Part shown: piece after piece, positions 20,331-30,807 of the stretch
How positions within the stretch are numbered: the first letter of the stretch is position 1
Layout of the letters: the number at the start of each line of letters is the position of its first letter
Source: Saccopteryx bilineata
Taxonomy: Eukaryota; Chordata; Mammalia; Chiroptera; Emballonuridae
DNA: 64,000 bases
NCBI RefSeq assembly: GCF_036850765.1
Contig: NC_089490.1
Span: forward strand, 274,178,482-274,242,481
Reading direction: 5' to 3'
The notes under the pieces: model-generated
The model's database searches: none
Told to the model about the DNA's origin: nothing
The model's input: the letters and a program-made list of their open reading frames with translations, nothing else
Made by a program: the position numbers and the translations under genes

Positions 20331-21404
20331 GAGTCCATCTTCACGTTAAGTATCTCATATGACTGGAATTTTTATGAACCTCAGTAACCAAACTGAAGGA
20401 GGGTCTCCAACTCTGCATGCAGCAGAGTGAGACACTAATACCAAACTGTGCAGTGGAGAAATTAGGGCACTTTCTTTTCAGGACACCAACTAAGGAGAAC
20501 CAGAAACTATTGCTTAAAGCCTGAACTCCTCAGTGCTGTGTCATCATGGGTTTTTAAAGGCAAAGATTGAGAATTAGGGGTTAGGGGTTGTGAGTGATGC
20601 TGATTGGTTAATTCTTAGGTATACTTCAGCAGGTTTCCTCAGTTTGATCAATTCATTTTCTGACGTCATCTTGTCAGAAGGCTTCCTAATTTTGATCAGG
20701 TGACTAATTGGATTTGGGAACCAAGATTCTCTAAAACTTCTCATGATTGTGTGTCAGTGATGTAGACTAAACATCTGGTGACCACTGTTATTGTTTAAAC
20801 TATCATCGCTTTGTGCCTAACTAGCTACATTTCTTTACTAGATAATGCAAAGTGTATTTTTAAACATTTTTTTTCTGGAACTTGCTTTATAAGCAGGAAT
20901 TCACAACAGGATTGACATACTTTCTTAATATTTGACTATAAGCCACTTGACAACCAAAGCAATTGAAACTTTTAGTTAAACTCTATACCTACATCTCTAG
21001 ATTCTGTGATCTAATGCCTACACATATTTACTATTGACTGTTGGTTTCACTGCAAGGAAGGATCTTTGCATTTTTCCCCCTCCCCACCTTACCACCATCA
21101 AGGGTTTCATTTGGAATCCAGCATCAATTCACTCAAATACATACATGTATTGAACTCTGTCTCCGCATGGTACTAGAAGGGCTCTGAACCTTTTTCATTT
21201 TTTTTACAATATGTTGAAATATTTCTGACCTCAGCATTGCCCAAAAAGCTATAGACATGACAGCAAAGTCAAATAATTTTGAGTTGGGATGACAGCAATG
21301 CTCCATGGCAAAGGGCTCATTTGAGTGGAATTCTGTAGACTGAGGAGAACTTGCTGGCAGGGAGGAGGTCAGGAACAAGGCATGGAGGAAGAAACACTGT
21401 ACTT
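20331..21404. other. Unique intergenic DNA
   Basis: No gene or clear repeat. A weak MIR/L2-like patch (attcactcaaatacatacat) occurs near 21126. Confidence 0.5.
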
Positions 21405-21419
21405 AAAGCCGTAGTCACA

Positions 21420-21818
21420 GGCCCTGGCCGGTTGGCTCAGCGGTAGAGCGTCGGCCTAGCGTGCGGAGGACCCGGGTTCGATTCCCGGCCAGGGCACACA
21501 GGAGAAGCGCCCATTTGCTTCTCCACCCCTCCGCCGCGCTTTCCTCTCTGTCTCTCTCTTCCCCTCCCGCAGCCAAGGCTCCATTGGAGCAGAGATGGCC
21601 CGGGAGCTGGGCATGGCTCTGTGGCCTCTGCCTCAGGTGCTAGAGTGGCTCTGGTTGCAATATGGCGACGCCCAGGATGGGCAGAGCATCGCCCCCTGGG
21701 GGGCAGAGCACCGCCCCTGGTGGGCGGGCCGGGTGGATCCCGGTCGGGCGCATGCGGGAGTCTGTCTGACTGTCTCTCCCTGTTTCCAGCTTCAGAAAAA
21801 AAATGAAAAAAAAAAAAA
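21420..21818 (+). mobile_element. Full-length long Rhin-type SINE
   Basis: About 399 bp with the tRNA-like head gccctggccggttggctcag, Pol III A box (TGGCTCAGCGG, 21433-21443) and perfect B box (GGTTCGATTCC, 21475-21485). A CT-rich segment, body, terminal ttccagcttcagaaaaa motif and A tail follow. It is flanked by a perfect duplication, agccgtagtcaca, at 21407-21419 and 21821-21833. It is among the best-preserved copies here. One of its two CTCF-like modules (near 21694) is damaged (cccctgggggg). All long frames over it (up to 187 codons) are read-through. Confidence 0.95.
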
Positions 21819-21833
21819 AAAGCCGTAGTCACA

Positions 21834-22605
21834 AAATCATGTCCAGACTTCCCTTTCTGTCCATCACATGGGCACCTAGATGAAATCACTTTCTTACTCC
21901 CCTGCTTCTTCCAAAGGCAGATCAAGAATGGGTGTGTCTGAGTCACTAAGTAAATAATATGGAGAAGAAAAATGGGGTGTGGCTTACTCAGCATTGTCAT
22001 ATCTTACATAAGGAGCAGAATTTTAGTCCTAAACCTGAACCAGATATATAGTAAGTACGCCCCTGGAGTTGGGTGTAAATGTATCAAATCCACATAGTCA
22101 GATAGGTAATGTAGCTAAAAATGATTATTAGCATCTCCCAGTGAGAAGAACAATTACCAAATGCAAACTTTAAAATGATAGGCTTGCTCCTGTCAAAAAG
22201 CAGAGTCATCCTTTGGCTTAATACTCCTTCTCTGTGTGTTAATTTGGCTGAGCATTAGTTAGCTAAGCCTGATCCCTGGTATGAACGAGAAGGCTAGTTT
22301 GGAGCCACACATGCATGGACTATCTGGATGAAGGAGACTTCTGCTAATAGGGCTGTTATGGCAAATTAATGACTCCTTGAAGACAAAGCATAAACGCCAT
22401 GTAAACTCTTTTTGTAAGAAAAATAAATAAATATGCACAATTAATTCTCATTCTGTTCTCACCCTAAGGATGGGATGATGCAAACTGAACTTCTTCATTT
22501 AGAGATCAAACCCAGGGTCTTCCATACACCAATTTACTGTCACTCAAGGTCCCCATTGCTCTGCCTTCCTGATGGCCTGGGCAACCTCAGCCTGGGCCGA
22601 GGTCC
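21834..22605. other. Unique intergenic DNA
   Basis: No gene or clear repeat recognised. Confidence 0.5.
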
Positions 22606-22613
22606 CCCTAGAG

Positions 22614-22886
22614 CAGTGCTTCTAGACCTTTTTCATCTCATGGCACATCTATGCTAATTACTAAAATTCTGTCGCACACCAGAAAATATATTATAGTTTC
22701 TGCCAATCTGACAAAAAAAAAAAGGTATAATTTGATTGATTCGCACCAGACACCTGTTGTTCTGTTGGCTGTTGTCATTTTTTTTTTAAACTTGGAAATC
22801 TAGAGAACAGAGGCCAGTGCCCCTGACTGAATAGTCAGGTATTACATGGTCTACGAATTCCTGCAGCACGTGGTTGAAGATCACTC
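22614..22886 (+). mobile_element. hAT-type MITE with 8-bp target duplication
   Basis: The left terminal repeat begins CAGTGCTTCTAGACC and the right end is GGTTGAAGATCACT, its near-complement. Both are of the hAT CAGTGGTTCTCAACC type. The 8-bp flanks are ccctagag (22606-22613) and ccctatgg (from 22886), matching at five or six of eight positions. The body (tctcatggcacat, gctaattactaaaattct) holds no transposase, so it is a non-autonomous element of about 273 bp. Confidence 0.7.
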
Positions 22887-22893
22887 CCTATGG

Positions 22894-25800
22894 CATCTGT
22901 TTTTCTCCTGGGCCCAGTGTGGGGCACCCATGTGCTCCTGAAGGTACCTCTCCCAAGGGTGTCACCCCTTCTTTCTCCTGTTCTACCACTGTATCTTCCT
23001 TTAGTGACGTTAAAAAAAAGAAGACTGCATTAGCATATCTGTAATGGGATTTTTTAAAGTCACAACAAGTTTACGTTGATAGTTTTCACATGTTGGCAAA
23101 AATCCAATAGGATTATTAACTTAGGGAGCCAGGCAGCCTAGGGTCTGGTAGACACATATGAAGTCTCTGTCATACTCTGTGTGACATCTGAGCACTGGCA
23201 GTGTTGTACAATATCGTTTGGCTCATGCCCTATTCCGGTTGTTTGTTACTGCATTCCAAACTTCCCACACTTGGTGGTATTAAGGAAAACCCATGTTACT
23301 GTGCTCATAGATTATCTCTGACCCCTTATGTCTGGGGCCTCTGCTAGGAAGATGCAAATGACTGGGGTCCCCTGAAGATTTCCTCTCCCACCGGCTGGTG
23401 GAGGGGCTGACCGACTGGCATGCTGGGCTGCTGAGAGTCCTGAGTATTCTCAAAGGAGCTATGTGTGCTCTTTAAATACTCCATCTCATAATCACATGGC
23501 ATCACTTCTGCTAAATGCTCTTGGTGGAAGAGGACAGAAAAGACCACCCAGGACCAAGGAGAGGAGACAGAGACCCCACTCTTCCATGGAAAAATTGTCC
23601 AAGGTTGGTGATGTGGGTTTTTTGGTTTTTTTTTTAATTTTATTATTTTTTAAAGCTATTCCTATATCATTTTAGCAGTTTACCAACATGCCTACGTTGA
23701 GGATGCTGCCATGCAGTCTCTTCTCTAACTTGTTACCACCTGGGCACCTGCTTCAAACACTGGTTGCCCCACAGACTCAGGGTGAGAGTCTCTCCACCAA
23801 TATACTTTTATCTCAGAATAAAGGATTTCTCCTGAACTTCTACCACGATGATTCTCAAAGAAGAATAGGAAACTTTAACCAAATTACATTCATTCTTTAT
23901 TTCCCCCCAAGTTCTATTTTTTGTCATATTAAAACAGAAAGATAATTGGCCCAAACCCCAGAGCCCACAGTTCTGTCTCCTTCAGTCCTGGGGAAGATGA
24001 ATGGGCTTGGGTGACAGTGCCAAGCCAGTGATGGATGCTTATGAGCTCAGAGCCTCGGCCCAGTCCCCAGTACCTGAGCCAATCACTCACAAGCTTCATT
24101 CTATTAAAATGACCTGCTACTGGTCTGTCTCCCAGGAGACTGCACATTCCCCAGTAGGGATGGCCACTTGGCATGCGACCCTAAGACATACCAGGTATGA
24201 GCTGCCCCAGAAGCTATTCCCATGTAAAAGGCATTCCTGCAGTGTGGGTCCACATAAGAGAGGGGAGTAGGGAGAGTTTACTGTTCTATTAGCATAGAGA
24301 CCAAGCTTCCAGGAAGACAGGCACATCACAGTCACACCCCCCTGAGAGTTCTGTGACCTACTTGTGAGGGTGCTTGAAACTGCCAGTTCATCAAACATGC
24401 CATTTCTGTCCCACCCCAACTTTAGGGTCATCCTCCATGTCCCCCCTAACCCTACCAGTGCCAGTCCCCTTTTCAACGTCACTCAGAGCCTGACCACTGA
24501 GCAGATGAACAGACACAAGGGTGCAAAATAAAGAAGCTTCTAGATGGAGTAGGAGCTCCCGAAGATGCAACCATCAGGGATTCTGAGTACCCAGAGGGCT
24601 TAGGCAAAAGCAGGGGCATGGTCAGTTACTGATCCTGGGCCAGTCAACAGTGGCACGGGACAGCTTCCAATCATCAGCAGTTATGTGAGTTTCACCCAGA
24701 AGTGCCTTAACCTCCTTTCAAAGGTAGAGAACGTGACACCAAAGAGGTAGACAAGCCCATCAAAACATAAACTACCTAAAATAGCAGCAATGGCAGTTGA
24801 GGTTTGGTGAGTGGGAAGGCAGTGAGGTGGTCAAGGCTAGAGTGCAAGTCAAGTAGCAGCTGCTAGGTCACTACAAATAACCTCTGCAGCTCAGCCTCCT
24901 TATGAGCAGAACCTTATGGAATTGTGACAGGGACAAGTGACAGTCATGAACAAGGTTGACTCTGAGTGCAAGATATATCAAAGTCATCCCTGAAGTTATT
25001 GGTAATGCTCAAAGCACTGAACCAGAGTCACCCTTCAGTTGCTCCAGTGCTCCCTGGGGCAGGAATCAATAATGCCCAGGTCCGCTGAACCTGAAGCTCA
25101 TGCCCTTCCCATGCAAGGAACCATCACTCAGGGAGGGTCATGATGGGAGGCTCATGGCGTGGAGTCACTGCAGCCAACTGACCTTGTTCACACAGGAGCA
25201 TTTATGTCATGCTCCTCGGTTCAGGAAAATACTCATGGTTCCATAATCACAACTCTGAATCTTCAAATGATATAAAGGTAGGCATAGGCATAGCATGCAA
25301 AGCGTAAGGAAACTGGGGAGGATGTGAAAGGCATTTACAAATGTATAATAAAAACGCTCAAAGTTTTTACAACTTCACCAATCTGAAAGAAAAACAAACT
25401 TTGGTTATTTGCTTAATTCATCGTCTTGGACTGTCTCAGTCCACCACCCAGCCCACATGCCTTACACACTTAGGGAGTTGACTCCTACTCGTGCCTACAC
25501 GTGCAAGAAACTATGGACTCACTGTGCACGGGAGTCCATTTGTCACTTTGTTTTTTCTTAACTCCTTTTCTTGCCATCAAGTGATCCTTGGACAATGTCT
25601 GTGTACTTGTCTAAGGCTTGGATGGGAGGACCGAAGACAGAAGCTGCTGTTGCCAGGAGTCGCTGATATTTGCAAACAGTGGCCTACCTTCCCCAACCTT
25701 AATCAAAGTTTGCCACGTTTGCCGCTTGTATTAACTGACTGAGAACTTTGTGCTCTTTTTTTTCTTTCTCTCTCTTGCTTCCTTTTAGGAGATCTGTGAG

Positions 25801-26030
25801 TGTGTGGGTTAGGGAACTGAAGACAAGAGCACCCTGCTGTTAGGAGCCAGAGAGGCTAATACTTGAGGCTGGTCTCTCTGGCAACTGCCCACAGCCTTGA
25901 CCTGTGTTATTCAGGTCACCTGTGGCTCAAATGTGGGCAAGGAAAAAGGGTTTTTTTTTTTCCCTTAAATCTTTAACTTCATGTTTGTAAATATTTTCTT
26001 ACTCTTTTTTCTTTTTTAATAAAAAAAAGT
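22894..26030. other. Unique intergenic DNA, about 3.1 kb
   Basis: No gene is recognised. Frames up to 121 codons occur on both strands around 23.9-24.5 kb without family resemblance. A long polypyrimidine tract ending in AG (25757-25789) looks like a splice acceptor; downstream text at 25812-25865 weakly echoes 25627-25675. Nothing firmer can be said. Confidence 0.45.
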
Positions 26031-26034
26031 GTTG

Positions 26035-26280
26035 GAACTGGGTGAGGGAGGTGAAGGGATAGAGAATAAAAAGGATAAAAATAAACAAACCTCATGGACA
26101 CAACAGTGTGGTTATTGGCAGCAGGTGGAGGAGGGTATGGGGCATAAATGATGATGGATGAAGACTTGACTTGGAGGTAGGGGATGAACACACAATATGA
26201 GAAAGGTGTTGTGGAATTGGACACCTGAAACCTGTATAAGTGTGTTAACCTGTGTTAGCCTAATAAACCCAATAAATAAG
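26035..26280 (+). mobile_element. L1 3' end fragment
   Basis: The run 'aggtggaggagggtatgggg', 'gatgaagacttgacttggag', 'gaacacacaatatgag' and 'ggacacctgaaacctgtata' is the same 3'UTR as at 60890-61060. It ends in AATAAA-like repeats at 26263-26278. Confidence 0.8.
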
Positions 26281-26985
26281 TCAGTTTCTAGTTGGAAAAG
26301 GAACTTTGAAATTGCTTGAGAAGAAATGGTCTGCAGCCCTCTTTCTGCCTCTCGGGTGTTTATGGCTCCGAGGTGAAGAATGCGTAGCTGGAGAGAGGTT
26401 CTGGCCTCTGCGGGGGTCAGGGCCAGCAGCCAGCAAAGCCCTTGGTGCATTCCTGACACCTTTCTCTCTGCAAAGACATGTCTGGCCGATGCTTTCCTTA
26501 CCCAGGTGCAGTCTCCAAGCTCTTCTGCACAGATGTCCCGGTCAGAGGGCCAGAAGCCCTGGGTCTCCTCCTTCCCTTGAAGACTCGGTACATCCACCTG
26601 GGTGGCGGGATGAAAAGGTGAGCTCTCCTCACTGTCAGTGCTGACGTCCTCCACCTTCAATGGCGCCCGTGGTTTTCCTCTGTGCACAATGCCTCTTTCT
26701 CCCTGGTGAACTGCCAGGCTCCCTCCTTGTGGGGCTCGATCCCCCAGTGAGAGTCCCAGCCCTTTGCTTGATTCCAAACAGAAGATTAAAGGGAGCTGTT
26801 GAAGTACAGATGGTATACTGTGGACATCCTGAAAGAGAATTTGAATTCCTACAGAAGTAGCTCATCCTGGTTTATTTTCCAATAACCTCATTAAGTGCCT
26901 TGTTCTTTTTAAGGGTTTAAAAAACGAGTGATAGATGGTGGTGGGCTAAGCATGATGTCTGGCAGGTATCAGCAGCCAGCCCTAG
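26281..26985. other. Non-repeat DNA with a 221-codon minus-strand open frame
   Basis: The minus-strand frame 26112-26777 (221 codons) begins in non-repeat DNA and runs into the L1 tail at 26035-26280. Its first about 165 codons are outside any repeat, with an acidic/serine-rich stretch (VEDVSTDSEESSPF). I recognise no family, signal peptide or domain. A plus-strand frame of 112 codons overlaps it, so GC-rich composition may explain both. Confidence 0.3.
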
Positions 26986-26990
26986 CCAAA

Positions 26991-27250
26991 CAGGTGTGGA
27001 GTCAATGACAGTTTAAATGGTGGGACCAGGTGTGGAGACAATACCAATTCAATGGCAGGACCAGGTGTGAAGTCAATGCCAGTCCAAATGGCGGGACCAG
27101 GTGTGGAGTCAATGCCAATTCAAATGACGGGACCAGGTGTGGAGTCAATGCCAGCCCAAATGGTGGGACCAGGTGTAGAGTCAATGCCAATCCAAATGGT
27201 GGGACCAGGTGTGGAGTCAATGCCAATCCAAGTGGTGGGGCCAGGTGTGG
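26991..27250 (+). repeat. 36-bp-unit minisatellite, about 7 copies
   Basis: The motif CAGGTGTGG or a one-base variant recurs at 26991, 27027, 27062, 27098, 27134, 27170, 27206 and 27242. Spacing is 36 bp except for one 35-bp step. The unit reads roughly ggaccaggtgtggagtcaat then gccaatccaaatggtg. Because 36 is a multiple of three, it stays open in several frames on both strands and gives repetitive frames of 64-95 codons; these are not evidence for a gene. Confidence 0.95.
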
Positions 27251-27861
27251 GCAATGTGATGCTCTTTACCCTGAAGGCAGGTGCACCTGTTTGAGACTGG
27301 GCAGTAATAGGCACTGACTTCCCAGTTGGAACTGAGCAGGCACCTATCCTCAGGTCTCCTGCGATGTACGTTACCTCCTAAGCCACCCACACAAGGACCT
27401 TGGTACTATTTTTCAGAGATCAGGCCCAGGAGAAAGGGCCTCTTTGCAGAGCATCTTCTAAAATCAGGTGAAGCTCAGGCTTGCCTGTTTTCCTGGACAG
27501 AGTCCTTGACCTGGAGGTCGGCCCTACCACATCTGAACCCTGCCCCTGTTTGCATCAGAGAAGAGGGTGGCCAATGACTGTGGTACCAGGGAAAGGTCAG
27601 TGCACCTGAAGTGACCACCAAGAGACACAACAAGATTTGGTCCTGCTCTCATTAGCCATGTAACTAGGATGAAGGCAGATCCACCAGCAGGTCGTCATCC
27701 CTATCTGTGTTCAGGGAAACCCCCATCCAGCTTCCAGACAAGCTAGGACACTTGGAAGCAAACATTAAATCCATCCAAACTTAATGCAGAGTGGTGGTGT
27801 GTCTAACAAACCCTACAAAAGATCTATTGATCAAATAAAGAAAGAAAACTATTTTAGGCCT
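27251..27861. other. Unique intergenic DNA
   Basis: No gene or clear repeat recognised between the minisatellite and the CTCF-like motif. Confidence 0.5.
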
Positions 27862-27882
27862 TGCCACCAGATGGCAGCAGAG
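27862..27882 (+). promoter_or_regulatory. Candidate CTCF-binding motif
   Basis: The run TGCCACCAGATGGCAGCAG fits the CTCF core (CCACCAGATGGCAGCA type). It lies in non-repeat DNA 45 bp before a (CA)n tract. By-eye match only. Confidence 0.5.
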
Positions 27883-27924
27883 GATCATCAACTAGACTAG
27901 AAAGCCTGGAAATCCCCTTCCCCC

Positions 27925-27926
<2 letters not shown>

Positions 27927-27967
<41 letters not shown>
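27927..27967 (+). repeat. (CA)n microsatellite
   Basis: About 20 uninterrupted CA units. Confidence 0.98.
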
Positions 27968-27971
<4 letters not shown>

Positions 27972-28474
27972 GCAGCCTCCTTTATGGGAAGGTTAGTGTG
28001 AGTCTACTATGAAGGCCACTGTCTGTCCCCATGTTTATGTGATGTATGCAATGTCTGAGCACCTGATATTTTTCACAGTAGTCTTCATTAAAATTATTCC
28101 TTTTAATTATATTTGAAGGGTGAAAGCCTCTTGGACTTCAACAGAAATGACAATTTGTGATTTTGAAAACAAAATAAAAAGAATCATGACATGTTTTCAT
28201 TTGGTATATGAAAAATAAGGCAGGTCCCTAACAGTCTTGGGTATGTGTGTTAACCTATGAAGAGGTTTGAGGTTATTTAACCAGGCCACTCACTCTGGGG
28301 TGGAGATGTCTCATAAAGCAGGAGATGACCACCAGGGCAGGGCCAGTAGCCACCAGTTGGAATCAGATGGCATTGGTGCCTCCTGCCCACTTATATAAAC
28401 TCTACTGCGGTCCTGAGATCAGTAGGGAGGCGGGTGCTAGCAGCACCTCCATATGACAGAGGGCTTGGACAGAA
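27968..28474. other. Unique intergenic DNA
   Basis: No gene seen. A weaker ccaccagggcagggc element near 28330 partly resembles the CTCF core. Confidence 0.5.
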
Positions 28475-28562
28475 GTTGAGGGACTTGCCCCCATGAGTGG
28501 TCAAGGGCAGCAGCACCAGGAATGGACGTCTAGCCTGGGCTCTCGCACCCCTGCAGTGCTCA
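28475..28562 (+). repeat. MIR fragment
   Basis: The run 'ttgagggacttgcccccatg', 'caccaggaatggacgtctag' and 'cctgggctctcgcac' follows MIR (taacttgcccaaggtcac ... gccgggattcgaacccagg) with divergence. Confidence 0.45.
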
Positions 28563-28699
28563 CACAGCTCTGCGAGGGGACCCCCTCGTGCAGCACCTAC
28601 TTACAGGGCCTAATTCCAGAGGCTAGGACCTGTGCCAGGGAAGCCACTGCTCTCTCGTCCTCTGGGGGGGTAGCTCAGATGATTTCACTCCTTTCCATA

Positions 28700-28752
28700 A
28701 TAGCTCTGGCACCTGGTAGGCACCTAATACATAATCTGTTGAATGAATGATT
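28700..28752 (+). repeat. L2 3' terminal fragment
   Basis: The run 'tagctctggcacctggtagg' followed by 'cacctaatacataatctgtt' and gaatgaatga matches the L2 3' end (cagtgcctggcacatagtaggcgctcaataaatgtttgttgaatgaatga). Confidence 0.75.
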
Positions 28753-28771
28753 ACCCACAAGTTGGTTCTTT

Positions 28772-29038
28772 ATTTTACTTTCTTTCCTTTTTTTTCTTCT
28801 TTTCCAAGTGAGAGGAGGGTAAACAAGAGAGACAGACTGCTTCATGCACCCCCGAGCAGGACCCACCGGCAGCCCCCATCTGGGGCCGATGCTCTGCCCA
28901 TCTGGGGCCTTGCTCACACCTGAGCTATTTTTAGCACCTAAAGTGGAGGCTCTATGGAGTCATTCTCAGCACCCAGGGCTGATGTGCTAGAACCAATTGA
29001 GCCCTGGCTGCAGGAGAAGAAGAAGAGAGAGAGAAAGG

Positions 29039-29083
<45 letters not shown>

Positions 29084-29204
29084 AAGAAAGGGGAAGTTGG
29101 AGAAGCAGATGGTTGCTTCTCATGTGTGCCCTGACCAGGAATCATACCCAGGACATCCACACACCAGGTTGACACTCTACTACTGAACCATCTGGCCAAG
29201 GCCC
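28772..29204 (-). mobile_element. Diverged long Rhin-type SINE, minus strand, with (GA)n expansion
   Basis: In antisense it shows the tail, body (gatgctctgcccatctgggg), CT-rich segment and head (tgtgccctgaccaggaatca). The CT-rich segment has grown into a (GA)n tract at about 29040-29080. The flanking text ttggttctttatttta and ctggtttttaaga is only a weak duplication. Many substitutions mark it as older than 21420. Confidence 0.8.
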
Positions 29205-29295
29205 AGACTGGTTTTTAAGAACAGGTCCCTGAGAAAGGTTTAATCTCTGCTTTGCTGTGTTCCCTAAGCACTTCACATTGTTTCATACTCTCTTA

Positions 29296-29706
29296 GGCTC
29301 TTGGAGCCATCATAACAAACTGCTACAATCTACATGACTTAAAACAACAGAAATTTGTTCTCTCACAATTCTAGACCTCAAAAGTCCAAAATCAAGGCCT
29401 GGCTGGTCTTCCTTCCCTCCCCAGGCCCCGGGGAGATCCATTCTGGCTCCTCCAGCTTCTGGTATTGCCGGCCTCCTTGGTCTTCCTTGGCTAGTGGTTG
29501 CAACTCCCAGTCTCTGCCTCCATCTTCACGAGACCTTCTTCTCTTTCCTGTGTCTCTCTGTATCTGAATCTGTCTGTCACAAGGTCACTCTCATTGGATT
29601 TAGTCTCCCCTTCCCCTCAAATTCAGGATACTCTCATTTCAACTCTTACCTTAATCACATCTGCAAGGATACTCTTTCAAAATAAGATAATGTTCTAAGG
29701 TTCCCG
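29296..29706 (-). mobile_element. MaLR/MLT1-like LTR, antisense
   Basis: The text 'cataacaaactgctacaatc', 'gacttaaaacaacagaaatt', 'tctgcctccatcttcacgag', 'cattggatttag' and 'ttaatcacatctgcaag' follows the antisense MaLR-type LTR consensus. Non-coding; subfamily not determined. Confidence 0.6.
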
Positions 29707-29844
29707 GTGGCTGCGAATCTGTGGATTCACACATTGTTCAACACATAATGTCCACAGATCCACAGCGCCTGTGGGCCTCTGACTTGGCACCGGCAGGCCC
29801 CACGTGAAGTGCTTCACCTGCACTTTGCGTTCTATTCTCAGCAC

Positions 29845-29945
29845 CCAATCATGAGGTGATGCTGTTATCATCACTCCCATATTGCAGTTTGAAAAGCTGA
29901 GACAAATATGACACTTGTCCAAGGTCTCAAAATTAACAGGTGCCT
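29845..29945 (+). repeat. MIR fragment
   Basis: The run 'ttatcatcactcccatattg' and 'agctgagacaaatatgacac', followed by 'ttgtccaaggtctcaaaatt', follows MIR (ttatccccattttacagatgagg ... acttgcccaaggtcacacagc). Confidence 0.6.
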
Positions 29946-30434
29946 CTTTCAGTGTAGACTTAAAAGGAATTCCAAATTTGACACACTGCCATGACATCTT
30001 GTAAATCCAGTGGACCTGGAATGACTGAACTGCAAGTCCCCCTCCCCACTCTGCACTCATGGAGAGGGTGCCCTAGCCAGCAACCCCCTGTACCAGGGGA
30101 CCAGGCACATGCCTATTCATCCCCAAGTAGTGACTTCAGGTCTCCCCACCCCCCTAGCCATGCAATGATTTCTACAGGCCAATCACATTTCCCCTTAGAA
30201 ATCTGGGCCACCTTACCTCTTGTTACTACAAAGATTGGCACCATGGCCTCTGGTTCTTCAATCTGTTCTCCAGTCAGAGACCGATTTAATGGCAGGTGCA
30301 CTGGGTGCGCCCTGGGCCCCGACTTCTGAAGGGTCCCGCAAACCCCCAACTTTGCATTTATTTCTAATGACACCAAGTTTGGTTTCATATATGCAATTTT
30401 AACATTAATAGTGTATAATATTTTTTTATTTATT
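29946..30434. other. Unique intergenic DNA
   Basis: No gene or further repeat recognised. Confidence 0.5.
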
Positions 30435-30449
30435 TAAAAATATGGTTAA

Positions 30450-30793
30450 GTCTGACCAGGCGGTGGCGCAGTGGATAGAGCATCAGACTGGGATGTCGAG
30501 GACCCAGGTTCGAGACCCCAAGGTCACCAGCTTGAGCACGGGCTAATCTGGTTTGAGCAAAGCTCACCAGCTTGGATCCAAGGTCGCTGGCTTGAGCAAG
30601 GGGTTACTCGGTCTGTTGAAGGCCCACAGTCAAGGCACATATGAGAAAGCAATCAATGAACAACTAAGGTGTCGCAATGAAAAACTGATGATTGATGCTT
30701 CTCATCTCTTTCTCTGTTCCTGTCTGTCTCTGTCTATCCCTCTCTCTGACTTTCTCTCTGTCTCTGAAAAATAAAAAAAAATAAAATAATAAT
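30450..30793 (+). mobile_element. tRNA-derived SINE (cctgaccaggcggtggcgc type)
   Basis: The head is tctgaccaggcggtggcgca with a B-box-like ggttcgagacc. A distinctive body of repeated 'gcttgagc/ggtttgagc' units and the conserved 'aaagcaatcaatgaacaact' segment follow, then a CT-rich 3' part and A-rich tail. It is flanked by a perfect duplication aaaaatatggttaa at 30436-30449 and 30794-30807. The 73-codon frame here is SINE read-through. Confidence 0.95.
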
Positions 30794-30807
30794 AAAAATA
30801 TGGTTAA

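Noticed and set aside
21421..21493. tRNA-like sequence with A and B boxes
   Set aside because: It is the head of a SINE: no cloverleaf is completed, the body continues into SINE sequence, and a poly-A and target duplication follow.
21437..22000. 187-codon minus-strand open frame
   Set aside because: It lies mostly on the antisense of a full-length SINE; similar frames recur over the other copies (32423-32782, 56712-57101, 15493-15948).
26991..27250. Regular direct repeats that might suggest a CRISPR array
   Set aside because: Units are contiguous at 36 bp with no unique spacers, in mammalian DNA; it is a minisatellite.
27002..27317. Repetitive open frames (up to 95 codons) over the minisatellite
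   Set aside because: A 36-bp unit keeps frames open by arithmetic on both strands; there is no start context or homology.
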